A DNA stretch of 64,000 nt from Paenibacillus_F chitinolyticus_A (GCF_045038035.1 NZ_CP173427.1:4898001-4962000); one strand, 5' to 3'. Counted from the first letter of the stretch, positions 1 through 8,979 are shown. Made by a program: numbers and translations. The notes: a model not told the origin generated them from the sequence alone.

Positions 1-527
1 CAGTAGCGATCGTGCTGTTTCCGACCCTCGTCTCCTTGTCGGCGCGGATGATCGCCCATTTCGAAGTCACGGGCTCCATTCCGTCCCTGCTGAAGGCTAC
101 GGCTAACGTGCACGGCATCAAGCAGGCCCGCAAGCACCTGCGCCCGCCCCGCCTGCAGATGCTTTCCCGCCTGCGGATCGGCGGGGTGCCCAAACGCCTC
201 GTGCTGCTCAACGTCGTCGTCACGGCCATCTACACGGTCGGCGTCCTGTCGGCCCTGTACGCATCGGCCTTCAGCCCGGACAACAAGTCGCAGGCCACCA
301 TGTCCTCCGCCCTTATCAACGGCATCGCCACCATTATTATGACGCTGCTGATCGATCCGAAAGTCGGGCTGCTGACGGACCGGGCCATGCACGGCAAAGC
401 CAGCCAGGAGGCCGTTAACAAAATGTTCGGCCTCCTCATGCTGTCCCGTCTCGCCGGAACGATTCTGGCCCAGGTGCTGCTCGTCCCCGCCACCTCGTTC
501 ATTCTGTGGGCGCTCACGCTGTTCTGA
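1..527 (+). CDS. amj: Lipid II flippase Amj, C-terminal part (cut by window edge)
   Basis: The frame is open to the left edge (first full codon at base 3), so only about the last 174 residues are present. The protein is a hydrophobic integral membrane protein with an Arg/Lys-rich cytoplasmic loop and several TM helices. The segment around LIDPKVGLLTDRAMHGK and the C-terminal hydrophobic helices match my memory of the Amj (YdaH, DUF2837) family. Amj transports lipid-linked peptidoglycan precursor across the membrane as an alternative to MurJ; in B. subtilis it is about 270 residues, so roughly 100 residues are missing here. A hairpin terminator follows at 736. Family assignment is from recall and is moderately firm. 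Confidence 0.7.
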   Translation, partial: VAIVLFPTLVSLSARMIAHFEVTGSIPSLLKATANVHGIKQARKHLRPPRLQMLSRLRIGGVPKRLVLLNVVVTAIYTVGVLSALYASAFSPDNKSQATMSSALINGIATIIMTLLIDPKVGLLTDRAMHGKASQEAVNKMFGLLMLSRLAGTILAQVLLVPATSFILWALTLF

Positions 528-735
528 GCGGGATAGCGGGCGCGGCCGCGGAACTGCTGCCGGAAACGGACGGCCAGGCAAGCTGTCAGCCGTGTCGGAA
601 GCGCGGCCGTGTGCGGGAGAACGAACCCGCCCGCCGACAGCGCAGCCGGACAGACCGCACAGACCGTCACCCGGACCGTAACGGCTTCCGATTAGAGCTT
701 CGGGGCTTGCCCGTACCGCCTCGCTTCCGTTTGTA

Positions 736-765
736 AGCCCCCGATTTGCTACCGGGGGCTCTTTC
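736..765 (+). terminator. Rho-independent terminator after amj
   Basis: Eight-base perfect stem AGCCCCCG (736-743) with CGGGGGCT (753-760), a nine-base loop and a short pyrimidine tail. It separates amj from the DUF418 gene. The rest of 528-821 shows no gene. Confidence 0.7.
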
Positions 766-821
766 ACGTATGATGAGGAAAAAATCGCCTTTCAGGGCTA
801 TGACGGGACGGTGTTACTCCT

Positions 822-2015
822 ATGATCGGCCCCTCCGCAGGGACTGAACGCATCATCGCGCTCGATATCATCCGCGGCTTCGCTCTGCTCGGTATTTTCC
901 TGGTCAATATGCCGACTTTCAGCGGAAGCGAATTTGCGGTCTACCACGGCGCGGACAGGTGGCTCCGGCTGCTGTTCGATTTGTTCGTCCAGGGAAAATT
1001 TTACCTGATTTTCTCCTTCCTGTTCGGGCTCGGATTCTACATCTTCATGTCGCGAGCCGAACAGAAGGGATACGGTCCCGGCCTGTTCCGCAGGCGCCTG
1101 CTCGTGCTGCTGTTGATCGGCTTACTGCATTTGGCGCTCTTCTGGAGAGGAGATATCCTGACTCTTTACGCCATCACAGGCTTCCTGCTTCCCGTTTTTT
1201 ACCGGATGAAGACGGAAACCGTCCGCAAGTGGGGACTCCTCCTCGCGCTCGGCTACCTGCTGCTGATTCTCGGCCTGCCCGCCCTGATCGTGGCGCTGAT
1301 CGCCTACGCGAGGGGAGGGATCGATCCCTCCCTGGGAGGCCCCTTATACACGGAAGCCGAAGCCGCCGCAAGCCTTCACGCGTTCCGGACGCTCTCCTGG
1401 CCCGACTGGCTGGCCTGGCACTGGCGCAGCGAAGTGTGGGACTCGCTGTCCAGCCAGCTTTCCATGCTGCCCGTGGTTCTGGGCATGTTCTTGCTCGGGC
1501 TCGCGGCAGGAAGAAGCGGCCTGCTCCATGACGTAAGCGCCCACCGGGAGCGGTGGCGCAAGATCCGCAGCCGGTGCCTTGCGCTCAGCCTCCCGCTTTT
1601 GGCGGCCATCGCCGCCATTTACGTGATCGGGGCGGAAACCGATCTCAGCCTCGTGACGTTCTTCCTCGTCTACATGAGCGGGTTCACGCTGGCGTTTGTC
1701 TACATCGCCGGCCTTGCCCTGCTTCTCGAAAATCCGGTCTGGCAGCGGCGGCTCCGGTTTCTCCAGCCTTACGGCCGGATGGCGCTGACCAATTATTTGT
1801 CGCAGACGGTCCTCTGTGTGGTTCTGTTCCTCGGCTTCCGCTTATACGGTCAAGTCAGTCTGTGGCAGGGCACCCTGCTCTGCCTGGCCATTTACCCGCT
1901 GCAGATCGCCTTTTCGGCATTCTGGCTGAAAAGATTCCGCTACGGGCCGGCCGAGTGGCTCTGGAGAAAATGGACCTACGGCCGCCTGTCGCCGGGACGC
2001 GGGCAAAGCCGGTGA
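822..2015 (+). CDS. DUF418 family membrane protein (YeiB-like)
   Basis: 397-residue polytopic membrane protein. The N-terminal motif RIIALDIIRGFALLGIFLVNM is the hallmark of the DUF418/YeiB family, whose N-terminal half resembles acyltransferase-3 membrane domains; the C-terminal block with ALTNYLSQT is also family-typical. About ten hydrophobic helices can be counted. The molecular function of the family is not established. The ATG at 822 has no clear Shine-Dalgarno sequence, but the family motif starts about ten residues in, so the start fits the usual length of about 390-400. It is a single gene, separated from amj by a terminator and convergent with ycnJ. Confidence 0.85.
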   Translation: MIGPSAGTERIIALDIIRGFALLGIFLVNMPTFSGSEFAVYHGADRWLRLLFDLFVQGKFYLIFSFLFGLGFYIFMSRAEQKGYGPGLFRRRLLVLLLIGLLHLALFWRGDILTLYAITGFLLPVFYRMKTETVRKWGLLLALGYLLLILGLPALIVALIAYARGGIDPSLGGPLYTEAEAAASLHAFRTLSWPDWLAWHWRSEVWDSLSSQLSMLPVVLGMFLLGLAAGRSGLLHDVSAHRERWRKIRSRCLALSLPLLAAIAAIYVIGAETDLSLVTFFLVYMSGFTLAFVYIAGLALLLENPVWQRRLRFLQPYGRMALTNYLSQTVLCVVLFLGFRLYGQVSLWQGTLLCLAIYPLQIAFSAFWLKRFRYGPAEWLWRKWTYGRLSPGRGQSR

Positions 2016-2241
2016 TTAATCTCCGTAATCCGGAATCCCGGAATCTCGGGGGCCCGTACTGCGGCGCTTGCGGCTAAGTTCTGCGGACCCCGGTCCAACG
2101 GAAACCCTACACGGCCGGAGCGCTGCAGGACGTCAACGGCGTGCAGCCTTCATCATCCCGCCGACATTCCCGCCCGGATCACGCGTTCCCGCTCCGGCCC
2201 ACTCTTCCCAGAACTTTCTCAGAACTCCGCGGCCGCACAAA

Positions 2242-2281
2242 AAAACAGCCCCTTATGCAGGCAAGCATAAGGGGCTGTTTT
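2242..2281 (-). terminator. Terminator of ycnJ
   Basis: Perfect 17-bp inverted repeat (2242-2258 and 2265-2281) with a six-base loop. On the minus strand it is followed by a run of T (A run at 2239-2245 on plus), just past the ycnJ stop at 2288. It could also serve the convergent DUF418 gene. Confidence 0.9.
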
Positions 2282-2287
2282 CGCTGG

Positions 2288-3940
2288 CTAATAAAGCCTG
2301 AATTCTTTCTTGTAAACCGCCTCGTCGTCGTTGGAGTCCATAATCCGGACTTCCAGCGTACACTTGCCGGGAAGCGGCAGGTAAGGTCCCTGGGTGTAAT
2401 AGGTGTACATGTTGTACCCCTCCAGCCAGTTTTCTTCCTGATTCTCCTGAAGCTCCAGCGGAATCTGGATGGGAGCCAGCGTGGCCTCCTCTTCTTCCTT
2501 CGGCTCGTACTGGGCGTTCATCTGCACATGCTTGGGCGGTCCCATCGTATCCAGCACCCAGACCGTCACCTTGAACGTGTTGGTGCCCGGCGCTTTCGGA
2601 GACACTTCGGTCGTCATATGCACGCTTTTACCCATCTCGTGCCAGTTCAGCGGCTCATTCGGGGGAGCCGGAGACAAGTAAGTGAGGATGCCGACCACCG
2701 CAAGGATAACCAGCATCAAGCTGAAATCCGTCTTGTAGAGCTTCGCTGTCGCCTTGTCCCGCTTGTTCTTCATCGTATAGCGCAAGAAGGCGGCCGTCCC
2801 TACGACAAGCACGACGACGCCGACCTTAACGAGCAAAAGAATACCCCACTGGGTATAAATGATCCTATCCAGACTGGGCAGGAATAACAGCGTCAGCACG
2901 ACACCGCTCACGGTAAGCGCGATAATCGACCCTAGCGCCGCTCCTGAGAAACGGGCCAGGAAGGAGGTAAACTCCTCCCTTCTGTTCCGGTACACCGCCG
3001 CTGCCGTCGTCAAGCCGCCTACCCAGACAGCCGCCGCTACCAGATGGATAAAATCGGCGGCTACGCTCGCCGAGACGGGCGAGAATGTCACCGCATGCCC
3101 GGACAGGGATTTAACCGCCAGCAGCGCGGCCGCCCAGGCATAGTCCAGCCAGGCGGCTCGTCCGAGCAGTACGAAGCCCGCCAGAGACAAGCCGAGCGCT
3201 GCGAGCCAGGAAATACCGATTCCCGTACCCGTCAGCAAACTGCCGAGCTGGGAAAGTCCTCCGTCGCCGAGGAGAGCTTCCACATGTGTAAGAATGACAA
3301 AAAGCAAAGCAACCAAGTAAAACCGCTGCAGATTCAGCGTCCATTTCGCGGAAACTTCCTGCGGCAGCTTGCGGCCGGATTCCGAGCGCCTCCAGAGCAG
3401 CCAGCCGGTCAGCGCGAGCATCGCCGCGTACCACAGACCGCGCGCCGTATACTGGATCAGCCCGTCCACGCCCGTGCTGCCGAGATTATGGTTGTGCGAA
3501 GCGGACGTGCCGCCCGTGTTCCCGTTCTGCGCGGCGGGCGCCGCATTGCCGACCGTGAGCGGATAGCTCCCGCCCACCGGATGACCGTCACCCGAGATGA
3601 CGTGGTAGGACACCACGTACAGCCCGTCGTCCAGCTTCGGCAGCTGCAAAACGATCCCCGTCCGGTCTTTCGTCATCGTCGCCGCATTGTCCGTAACCTT
3701 CGCGCCCGACTGGTCAAGAACACGTATATAGTAGACGCCTTCTTCCAGCGGCTCGTTAAAGGTCAGTTTGATCTGTTCCGGCGCCTGCGCCAGCGTACTG
3801 TTCGGAGCGGGGTCCGTCCCGGTCAGAATCGCATGCGCAAAGGCCTCCCGGGGAAACAATCCTCCCAAGATAACGAGCAGGCACAGCAGACCGGCCGTAA
3901 AAAGGGCCCGCCGTGCCGTCTTCACTCCCTTTCCTTCCAT
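2288..3940 (-). CDS. ycnJ: YcnJ-type copper protein: CopC-CopD-YtkA fusion
   Basis: 550 residues, close to B. subtilis YcnJ. Order: signal peptide ending near AFA-H (residues 1-35); a CopC domain (36-130) starting with the copper-ligand His in HAILTGTDPAPNS and ending with GDGHPVGGSYPLTVG; a His-rich linker; an eight-TM CopD domain with the family motif HLVAAAVWVGG; and a C-terminal YtkA-like beta domain (about 430-550). YcnJ is a copper importer induced under copper limitation in B. subtilis. There the operon is ycnK-ycnJ-ycnI; here no ycnK is adjacent and ycnI lies 13 kb away at 17074. The gene stands alone with its own terminator. Confidence 0.9.
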   Translation of the reverse strand: MEGKGVKTARRALFTAGLLCLLVILGGLFPREAFAHAILTGTDPAPNSTLAQAPEQIKLTFNEPLEEGVYYIRVLDQSGAKVTDNAATMTKDRTGIVLQLPKLDDGLYVVSYHVISGDGHPVGGSYPLTVGNAAPAAQNGNTGGTSASHNHNLGSTGVDGLIQYTARGLWYAAMLALTGWLLWRRSESGRKLPQEVSAKWTLNLQRFYLVALLFVILTHVEALLGDGGLSQLGSLLTGTGIGISWLAALGLSLAGFVLLGRAAWLDYAWAAALLAVKSLSGHAVTFSPVSASVAADFIHLVAAAVWVGGLTTAAAVYRNRREEFTSFLARFSGAALGSIIALTVSGVVLTLLFLPSLDRIIYTQWGILLLVKVGVVVLVVGTAAFLRYTMKNKRDKATAKLYKTDFSLMLVILAVVGILTYLSPAPPNEPLNWHEMGKSVHMTTEVSPKAPGTNTFKVTVWVLDTMGPPKHVQMNAQYEPKEEEEATLAPIQIPLELQENQEENWLEGYNMYTYYTQGPYLPLPGKCTLEVRIMDSNDDEAVYKKEFRLY

Positions 3941-3990
3941 GTTCAGTCTATCCGCCTCCAGTGTCTTTGTAAGTCACGCTGCCCGGACCT

Positions 3991-4398
3991 TTAATCTCCG
4001 GGAAGCGGTTTGCGGCCCGTGTATCCGTCCTGCCGGCTATGATAATAACCGATGCGTTCCTCTCCGCTGCGCCAGCAGAGGAGGACTTCTTCGCCACCCA
4101 GAATGGATGGAAAATCAACAAGGCCGGAATCAATGTCCTTAAGCTCGATACCTTGATGATAAAAGTGCTGAATCATTCCGCGGGCTTCGATCTGCAGAAA
4201 TTCAAGATCGCATTCCAGCTCGAAGAGCGGATCGTACGCTTCTTTTCCGCCCAGCCTGCGGACCGCCTGTCTTTTTTCACGCAGCTCCGCATACTTGTCC
4301 TCAAACTTCTTCTTGATTTCCTTGAGACCGGAGATCTGATCCTGTACCGCAGGCAGCAGGGCGTTGGCTTCCTCTACCGTAAAATACCGTTTGGCCAT
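3991..4398 (-). CDS. DUF2203 family protein
   Basis: 135 residues starting MAKRYFTVEEANALLPAVQ, the hallmark of DUF2203, with a charged coiled-coil middle and the C-terminal block CWRSGEERIGYYH. The family is widespread in Bacillota, cytoplasmic and of unknown function; it has been loosely linked to cell division through genome context elsewhere. A strong ribosome site (GGGGGTGG) precedes the ATG at 4398. The gene lies 50 bp upstream of ycnJ in the same direction with no terminator between, so read-through into ycnJ is possible. Confidence 0.85.
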   Translation of the reverse strand: MAKRYFTVEEANALLPAVQDQISGLKEIKKKFEDKYAELREKRQAVRRLGGKEAYDPLFELECDLEFLQIEARGMIQHFYHQGIELKDIDSGLVDFPSILGGEEVLLCWRSGEERIGYYHSRQDGYTGRKPLPGD

Positions 4399-4628
4399 TT
4401 ACTCCACCCCCTAAGATGAGTGTACCAGAAACAGGTTGCCCGAATCGAATATCTTGAGCTGTCGGCCTCCTCCAGTATACGCGATGAAAAAGGCGGACAA
4501 AGAAAGCCCAGATGACAATTCCATGAAAGAAGGGAGAAGTCCTGCTTCTGTTTCTGCGCTGTACTTTCACAAAAAATTTCATTAAAATTGTTTCAAATCC
4601 TATTTCCCGATAAAAAGGCGGTGCCCCC

Positions 4629-5504
4629 ATGAGCTTGTCCAAGCAGGAATTTTATATCGTCGATGTGTTCGCCGAAAAGAAATATGCGGGAAATCCTCTC
4701 GCCGTCATCATTTGTCCCGAGCCGCTGCCCGCCCCGGATATGCAGAGCATTGCCCGCGAAATGAATTATTCGGAGACCACATTCCTCCAGCCGGAACCGG
4801 ATGCGGACGGAAGCTACCGGGTCCGTATCTTTACGCCGAACAGCGAGCTGCCGTTCGCGGGTCATCCTTGTCTGGGAACCGCCTGGATCATCCGTCACCT
4901 TTACAGTCCCGATGCACAGGAAATTACCCTGAAAGTTCCCGCCGGAAACATTCCGGTCACCTTCGGCAGCGACGGCGTGCTCTGGATGGAGCAGCTTCAA
5001 CCTTCCTTCGGAAGCCGTGTGACCGCTTCTGCCGCCGCAGCGGTAATCGGGCTGGAAACGGAGGAAATCGACGAACGCTACCCTGCCCGGGTGGTATCGA
5101 CCGGCATTCCTTTCCTCCTCATTCCCGTGAAAACCCTCGCTTCCGTGCGCAGCGCGGTTTACCGGGCCGAAGCGGCGGCGGCGCTTCCTGCCGAGGCCGC
5201 CGTCCCCGTTATGCCGTTCTGCCCGGAGACTTACGATAACGCGAACGGAATCAACGCCCGCGTGTTCGTGGATGAACTCGGAGTGCCGGAAGATCCGGCT
5301 ACGGGCAGCGCTAACGGCTGCCTGGCCGCTTACCTGGCGCGTTACCGCTATTTCGGCGGCCCGTCGGTCGAAACGGCTGTCGAGCAGGGCTATGAGATCG
5401 GCCGCCCGTCGCGGCTATATCTGCGGGCAAGCGAAATGGACGGCCGGTTCGCCATCCATGTCGGCGGACGCGTATTTTTTACGGCGCAGGGACAGCTCGT
5501 GTAA
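4629..5504 (+). CDS. PhzF family epimerase/isomerase
   Basis: 291 residues, the usual PhzF length. It starts FYIVDVFAEKKYAGNPLAVI, carries the catalytic Glu in NYSETTF (Glu49), and has the C-terminal motif EDPATGSANGCLAAYL of the second half-barrel. PhzF proteins have a diaminopimelate-epimerase fold and isomerise small acids; outside phenazine clusters the substrate is usually unknown. No phenazine genes are nearby. The ribosome site AAAGGCGG precedes the ATG. The gene is monocistronic and ends at a strong bidirectional terminator. Confidence 0.9.
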   Translation: MSLSKQEFYIVDVFAEKKYAGNPLAVIICPEPLPAPDMQSIAREMNYSETTFLQPEPDADGSYRVRIFTPNSELPFAGHPCLGTAWIIRHLYSPDAQEITLKVPAGNIPVTFGSDGVLWMEQLQPSFGSRVTASAAAAVIGLETEEIDERYPARVVSTGIPFLLIPVKTLASVRSAVYRAEAAAALPAEAAVPVMPFCPETYDNANGINARVFVDELGVPEDPATGSANGCLAAYLARYRYFGGPSVETAVEQGYEIGRPSRLYLRASEMDGRFAIHVGGRVFFTAQGQLV

Positions 5505-5559
5505 AGCGCTCTTGCTGCCGATGTCCGACCGGGCAATTCCGGCGCCCGGCTTACCTTCC

Positions 5560-5609
5560 ATTAAAAAAACCATTTCAGCCTGCGGCAGGCCTGAAATGGT
5601 TTTTTTAAT
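5560..5609. terminator. Bidirectional terminator between phzF-like gene and the diguanylate cyclase gene
   Basis: Perfect 19-bp inverted repeat (5560-5578 and 5591-5609) with A/T-rich outer arms giving T runs on both strands. It lies between two convergent genes. Confidence 0.92.
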
Positions 5610-5632
5610 TGGATGAAGCGGACGCACGCCTC

Positions 5633-7366
5633 TCACTCCAGGAGCCGCTTCACGTTCATTTCCAGCTCGACCATCGAGAAGGGCTTGGTCATGTACTCGT
5701 GAACGCCTAGCTTTTGAAGCGTGTCCATGCTTTCTTCTTTTTTCCGACCGGAAAGCATAATCACCTTGCACATGGCTCCCGTCACGGGAGGCTCGGTGTT
5801 AAGACGCTCCAGCAGCTCGATTCCGCTCATTTTGGGCATAATGCCGTCCAAAATGCACAAATCTATGCCGCCTTCGCGGATACGCTCGTAGGCGGCTTCT
5901 CCGTCCTCCGCCTCTTCGATGTCAAGAGGCAGGTGCTGCAGGCCCGAGACCACAATGGCGCGCAAAATCTTATCGTCGTCCACGACGAGCAGCTTGGGAC
6001 GATACCGGAGGCTTCCTTCGGAACCGGCCGGAGCGGCTCCCGTTTCCTCCTCGATATAGATCCGGTCTTTGCCGTGCTGCTTCGCCCGGTACATCGCCCG
6101 GTCGGCCCGCAGAATCCATTCGTCTATGGACAGATCCGGGTGCCAGGCCGACACGCCCGCGGAGAACGTAATCCAGTAGTTCTCCCCCTCGTCGGACACG
6201 ATTGGCTGAAGATGAGCCATCTCTAGCAGAGCGCGCACCGAATCCGCCGCCGCTTCCGCTCCCGTCCCCGGCATGACCACGACAAACTCTTCTCCTCCGA
6301 AACGGAAAACAAGGTCCGTCGAGCGCATCCGGGTCTGCAGCAAATGCGCGAGACCTTGAAGAACCAGATCTCCCGTATGGTGACCGTGCCGGTCGTTGAT
6401 CCGTTTGAAATTATCGATATCGATAAAGGCGAGCGAGATGGCGGACGGATAGCGCTGCACCCTCTCCAGCTCCAGCTGAATCTGGTGATCGAAGTACCTC
6501 CGGTTAAACACCGCCGTCAAGGGATCGCGGAAGGCCAGCTCTTCGAAATTTTTGGTTCTTTTCACAATCCCGTAAATGCGTGCGGCCAGCTCTTCATATT
6601 GAAAAGGCTTCGTCACGTAATCATCCGCGCCCAGATGGAAACAGCGCACTTTATCGCTTAAATCGTCACGGCCGGACAACACGATCAGAGGCACCCATTT
6701 CAAAGTCGGATCTTCCTTCAGAAAATCGAAAAGTTCATAACCCGACTGCGGGTACATCATAAGATCCAGCGTAATCAAATCGTAGACCTGCTCCCGCAAA
6801 AGCAGCTTGGCGGACGGAACGTCGCTCGCTTCGTCCACTATGTAGCCGTCCAGTTCGAGCCGCCGCACCAGATACGTGCGCAGCACATCGTCATCGTCTA
6901 TGATCAGCAGGCGCCTTTTGCCGCCCATTGTGTGTACGATCCCGTTTTCCTTCTGTTCGTCCACCTCGAGCTCGATCACCGAAACCTCGTGTTCCATCAG
7001 CAGATGACGGATATATTCGCTCGTATGCGTGACGCTTTCATTGACCAGAGGGGTAAAATCCGCCGTTAACGCCGCAGACGGATGAAGGGACTGCGTCCAT
7101 TCCCACACGCGGACGAGTTCCTCGGCGATTTTGCCGATTCTCCCGAACTGGAACATGGGGGCGCTTCCTTTCAACATGTGCACGATCCGGTACATATCCT
7201 GAAGATCCTTCACTTCGGGTGAGGAAGCTATGATCACCAGCAGGTCGTCCATCTGTGCGATTTGATGGGCCAATTCCTTAATGAACAGCCTCCGCCCCTG
7301 CTTCAGCAGCCGTTCGTCTCTTCCCTTGGCATTTGCGCCATGCCCCCGGGAGCTCGGTTGATTCAT
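5633..7366 (-). CDS. Hybrid Hpt-REC-GGDEF-REC signalling protein
   Basis: 577 residues. Hpt domain (about 25-125) with phospho-His in IVHMLKGS (His63); first receiver (152-270) with acidic patch DDDD and acceptor Asp201; GGDEF domain (275-440) with intact active motif GGEEF (357-361); second receiver (457-577) with acceptor Asp507. This is expected to be a soluble diguanylate cyclase controlled by phosphorelay, making cyclic di-GMP from GTP. It lies 38 bp downstream of a stand-alone receiver gene on the same strand, so the two probably form an operon and a phosphorelay. No histidine kinase is adjacent. The start at 7366 has only a distant GGAG. Confidence 0.88.
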   Translation of the reverse strand: MNQPSSRGHGANAKGRDERLLKQGRRLFIKELAHQIAQMDDLLVIIASSPEVKDLQDMYRIVHMLKGSAPMFQFGRIGKIAEELVRVWEWTQSLHPSAALTADFTPLVNESVTHTSEYIRHLLMEHEVSVIELEVDEQKENGIVHTMGGKRRLLIIDDDDVLRTYLVRRLELDGYIVDEASDVPSAKLLLREQVYDLITLDLMMYPQSGYELFDFLKEDPTLKWVPLIVLSGRDDLSDKVRCFHLGADDYVTKPFQYEELAARIYGIVKRTKNFEELAFRDPLTAVFNRRYFDHQIQLELERVQRYPSAISLAFIDIDNFKRINDRHGHHTGDLVLQGLAHLLQTRMRSTDLVFRFGGEEFVVVMPGTGAEAAADSVRALLEMAHLQPIVSDEGENYWITFSAGVSAWHPDLSIDEWILRADRAMYRAKQHGKDRIYIEEETGAAPAGSEGSLRYRPKLLVVDDDKILRAIVVSGLQHLPLDIEEAEDGEAAYERIREGGIDLCILDGIMPKMSGIELLERLNTEPPVTGAMCKVIMLSGRKKEESMDTLQKLGVHEYMTKPFSMVELEMNVKRLLE

Positions 7367-7404
7367 GGTTGAGATTCACTCCGTTCGTTATCGCGTAATC
7401 GCTG

Positions 7405-7782
7405 TCATGCGCCGCCTATAAGAGCCTCCACGGTATCGACCAGTTGAAGAGGGCTAAACGGCTTGACAATATAAGTGCTGACACCGGCCGCAGTCGCTTT
7501 CTCGCGATCCTTGTCCAGAGCCTTGGCGGTCAGCAGGATAACGGGCACTTCGCGGTTGACCCCGCCTTCCGAACGCAGCCATTCGCACACCTCGACCCCG
7601 GTTCTCTCCGGCATCATGTAATCCAGAATAACCAGATCGTAACGTTCTCTAACGAGCTCGGCAACCGCTTCTTTACCGTCCATAACCTCCGTGATGGCGT
7701 ATCCTTCGTCCGAAAGCGTCTCGGTCAACAAAAACCGGAGCGCGGCTTCGTCGTCTGCGAGCAAAATGCGGTATGGATTCAA
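7405..7782 (-). CDS. Stand-alone response-regulator receiver (TTG start)
   Basis: 125 residues if started at TTG 7782, giving MNPYRILLADDEAAL. It is a complete receiver domain with acidic pair, acceptor Asp in LVILDYMMP, Thr in LLTAKA and Lys in IVKPF, and no output domain (CheY/Spo0F type). I chose TTG because a perfect AGGAGG (complement of 7790-7795) lies 7 nt upstream; the ATG two codons earlier sits only 1 nt from that site, and longer starts up to 7863 have no support. It probably passes phosphate to or from the Hpt domain of the next gene. Confidence 0.88.
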   Translation of the reverse strand: MNPYRILLADDEAALRFLLTETLSDEGYAITEVMDGKEAVAELVRERYDLVILDYMMPERTGVEVCEWLRSEGGVNREVPVILLTAKALDKDREKATAAGVSTYIVKPFSPLQLVDTVEALIGGA

Positions 7783-7952
7783 GTCCATTCCTCCTGTTCG
7801 TCTGCGGTCTGCTCTACACCGATAGGGTTCGATTAAAATTTCCGAAATCCTTCCATAAACCATCTACCGCAACTTTTTATCTATGATAGCACACGAGCCC
7901 GATCCGGGTAAAAAAATTTCCAGCCTCTGGGGGAGACTGCCGGAAGACATAG

Positions 7953-7983
7953 AAAAACGGCGGCCTTAGAGGTCGCCGTTTTA
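7953..7983 (-). terminator. Terminator overlapping the end of the CD3324-like gene
   Basis: On the minus strand AAAACGGCGACC pairs with GGCCGCCGTTTTT around a short loop; the stop codon of the 7981-8277 gene is part of the left arm. Confidence 0.75.
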
Positions 7984-8277
7984 TGGTGTCGCGGCAGCTT
8001 CTTTGAGCCGCTCGCGTGTTTTTCCAATGATCTTGCGTATGCTGTCTTCCGATAGATGAAACGTCTGAATCAGCTCCAGCACGGTTGAACCGTTTTGGTA
8101 TAACCGGAATATTTCGCGGTTGCGCCGTTCTATGATGAGGCGGGTTCCGTTATTTTCTCCCCAGCCTGCGCGCTTCTTCTCTTTCTTCGGAACGTAAATG
8201 ATCTCTCCCTGAATGTAATTCTGCAGCTCTTTAAGCAAGCTGGCCGGAAGAATATCCTTGCCGTTCTTGTAACTCAT
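7981..8277 (-). CDS. CD3324 family helix-turn-helix protein
   Basis: 98 residues: MSYKNGKDILPASLLKELQNY at the start, the GEIIYVPKKEKKRAGWG block, and a C-terminal helix-turn-helix of Mor/sigma-4 type. These are hallmarks of the small CD3324 family of predicted DNA-binding proteins common in Bacillota. A GAGGAGG site lies 10 nt before the ATG. Target and role are unknown. A near-perfect palindrome at 8406-8421 lies about 130 bp upstream and could be its own operator (inference). Confidence 0.8.
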   Translation of the reverse strand: MSYKNGKDILPASLLKELQNYIQGEIIYVPKKEKKRAGWGENNGTRLIIERRNREIFRLYQNGSTVLELIQTFHLSEDSIRKIIGKTRERLKEAAATP

Positions 8278-8616
8278 CGGATGAAAACCTCCTCGAATTG
8301 GTCGTGTATGATCCGTACCGCATCGTCAAACGTAGAGGGTCTTCATCTTCTGCACCTGCTATCATTCTTAAGGAAAGATATACACGATAGGTATCGTGCC
8401 GCAGCTTGTATGTATATACAAACAGGTGAACGGTACTTCCATGATGATAGCAGTTAGAAAATGAGCACCTCTACGGTGACTTTCACTCTTACTGTTTGAA
8501 CAAATTTCATGGAAACCATCTCCTTTCACCTAGTTTTTTTGGGTTTACTATTTCCAATTATATGGAGTCGGCCTGTTTTTGTCACGCATATTTCACATCA
8601 TCTTCAGGAAAATAAA
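8278..8616. other. Gene-free spacer upstream of the CD3324-like gene
   Basis: No convincing coding frame on either strand. It is AT-richer than its surroundings and should hold the promoter of the minus-strand CD3324-like gene. The only structured element seen is the palindrome at 8406-8421. Confidence 0.6.
8406..8421. promoter_or_regulatory. Palindromic operator candidate
   Basis: TTGTATGTATATACAA: six-base arms TTGTAT/ATACAA around GTAT. The size and shape suit a dimeric GntR- or PadR-type repressor. It lies upstream of the CD3324-like gene; the binding protein is unknown. Confidence 0.4.
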
Positions 8617-8642
8617 AACCGGGGGCGCTGCCGCCCCCGGTT
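8617..8642 (-). terminator. Strong terminator of a very short minus-strand transcription unit
   Basis: Ten-base perfect stem (8617-8626 with 8633-8642), six-base loop, and on the minus strand the tail GGTTTTTATTTT. No normal-length gene ends here; the only upstream ORF of note is the 10-codon ORF at 8659-8691. Confidence 0.85.
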
Positions 8643-8658
8643 CGACACGGGCTTCCGC

Positions 8659-8691
8659 TTACGCAGAAGCCACCTCCATTGTCGTGTTCAT
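8659..8691 (-). CDS. Candidate 10-residue peptide ORF
   Basis: ATG-started ORF encoding MNTTMEVASA, ending 17 nt before a strong terminator. AGGAAAGGAG lies upstream, but the spacing to the ATG is 12 nt, longer than ideal. It could be a leader peptide, a signalling peptide, or a chance ORF inside a small RNA. No family recognised. Confidence 0.35.
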   Translation of the reverse strand: MNTTMEVASA

Positions 8692-8797
8692 TGTTCCGAA
8701 TCACTCCTTTCCTGATAGAGTGGAGCCGGCCGGCTGCATCTCTATTAACGCATATTTGCAGGCCCGTTCTCAAGGGGAAGATTCGTTATAGTCGTTC

Positions 8798-8817
8798 TTT
8801 CCAGATATTCCTGGAAA
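8798..8817. promoter_or_regulatory. Inverted repeat upstream of the short transcription unit
   Basis: TTTCCAG-ATATTC-CTGGAAA, perfect seven-base arms. On the minus strand it lies about 110 bp before the 10-codon ORF, with TATAAC just downstream of it as a possible -10. It may be a repressor site for the short transcript. Confidence 0.4.
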
Positions 8818-8979
8818 ACGCAGCAGCTCCGCGGTTCCAGGCCGGATTCGGCTCTCGCCGTCAGCCGTCCTGAGGCACCTGAAGCGCGCCGCGAACGCGT
8901 CGCACCGCGGGCTGTGCACCCGGTTCCGATGGCCCGGCGGTCCTGCGGCGCCTTACCGCCCCAGCCCGCACGAGGCTCC

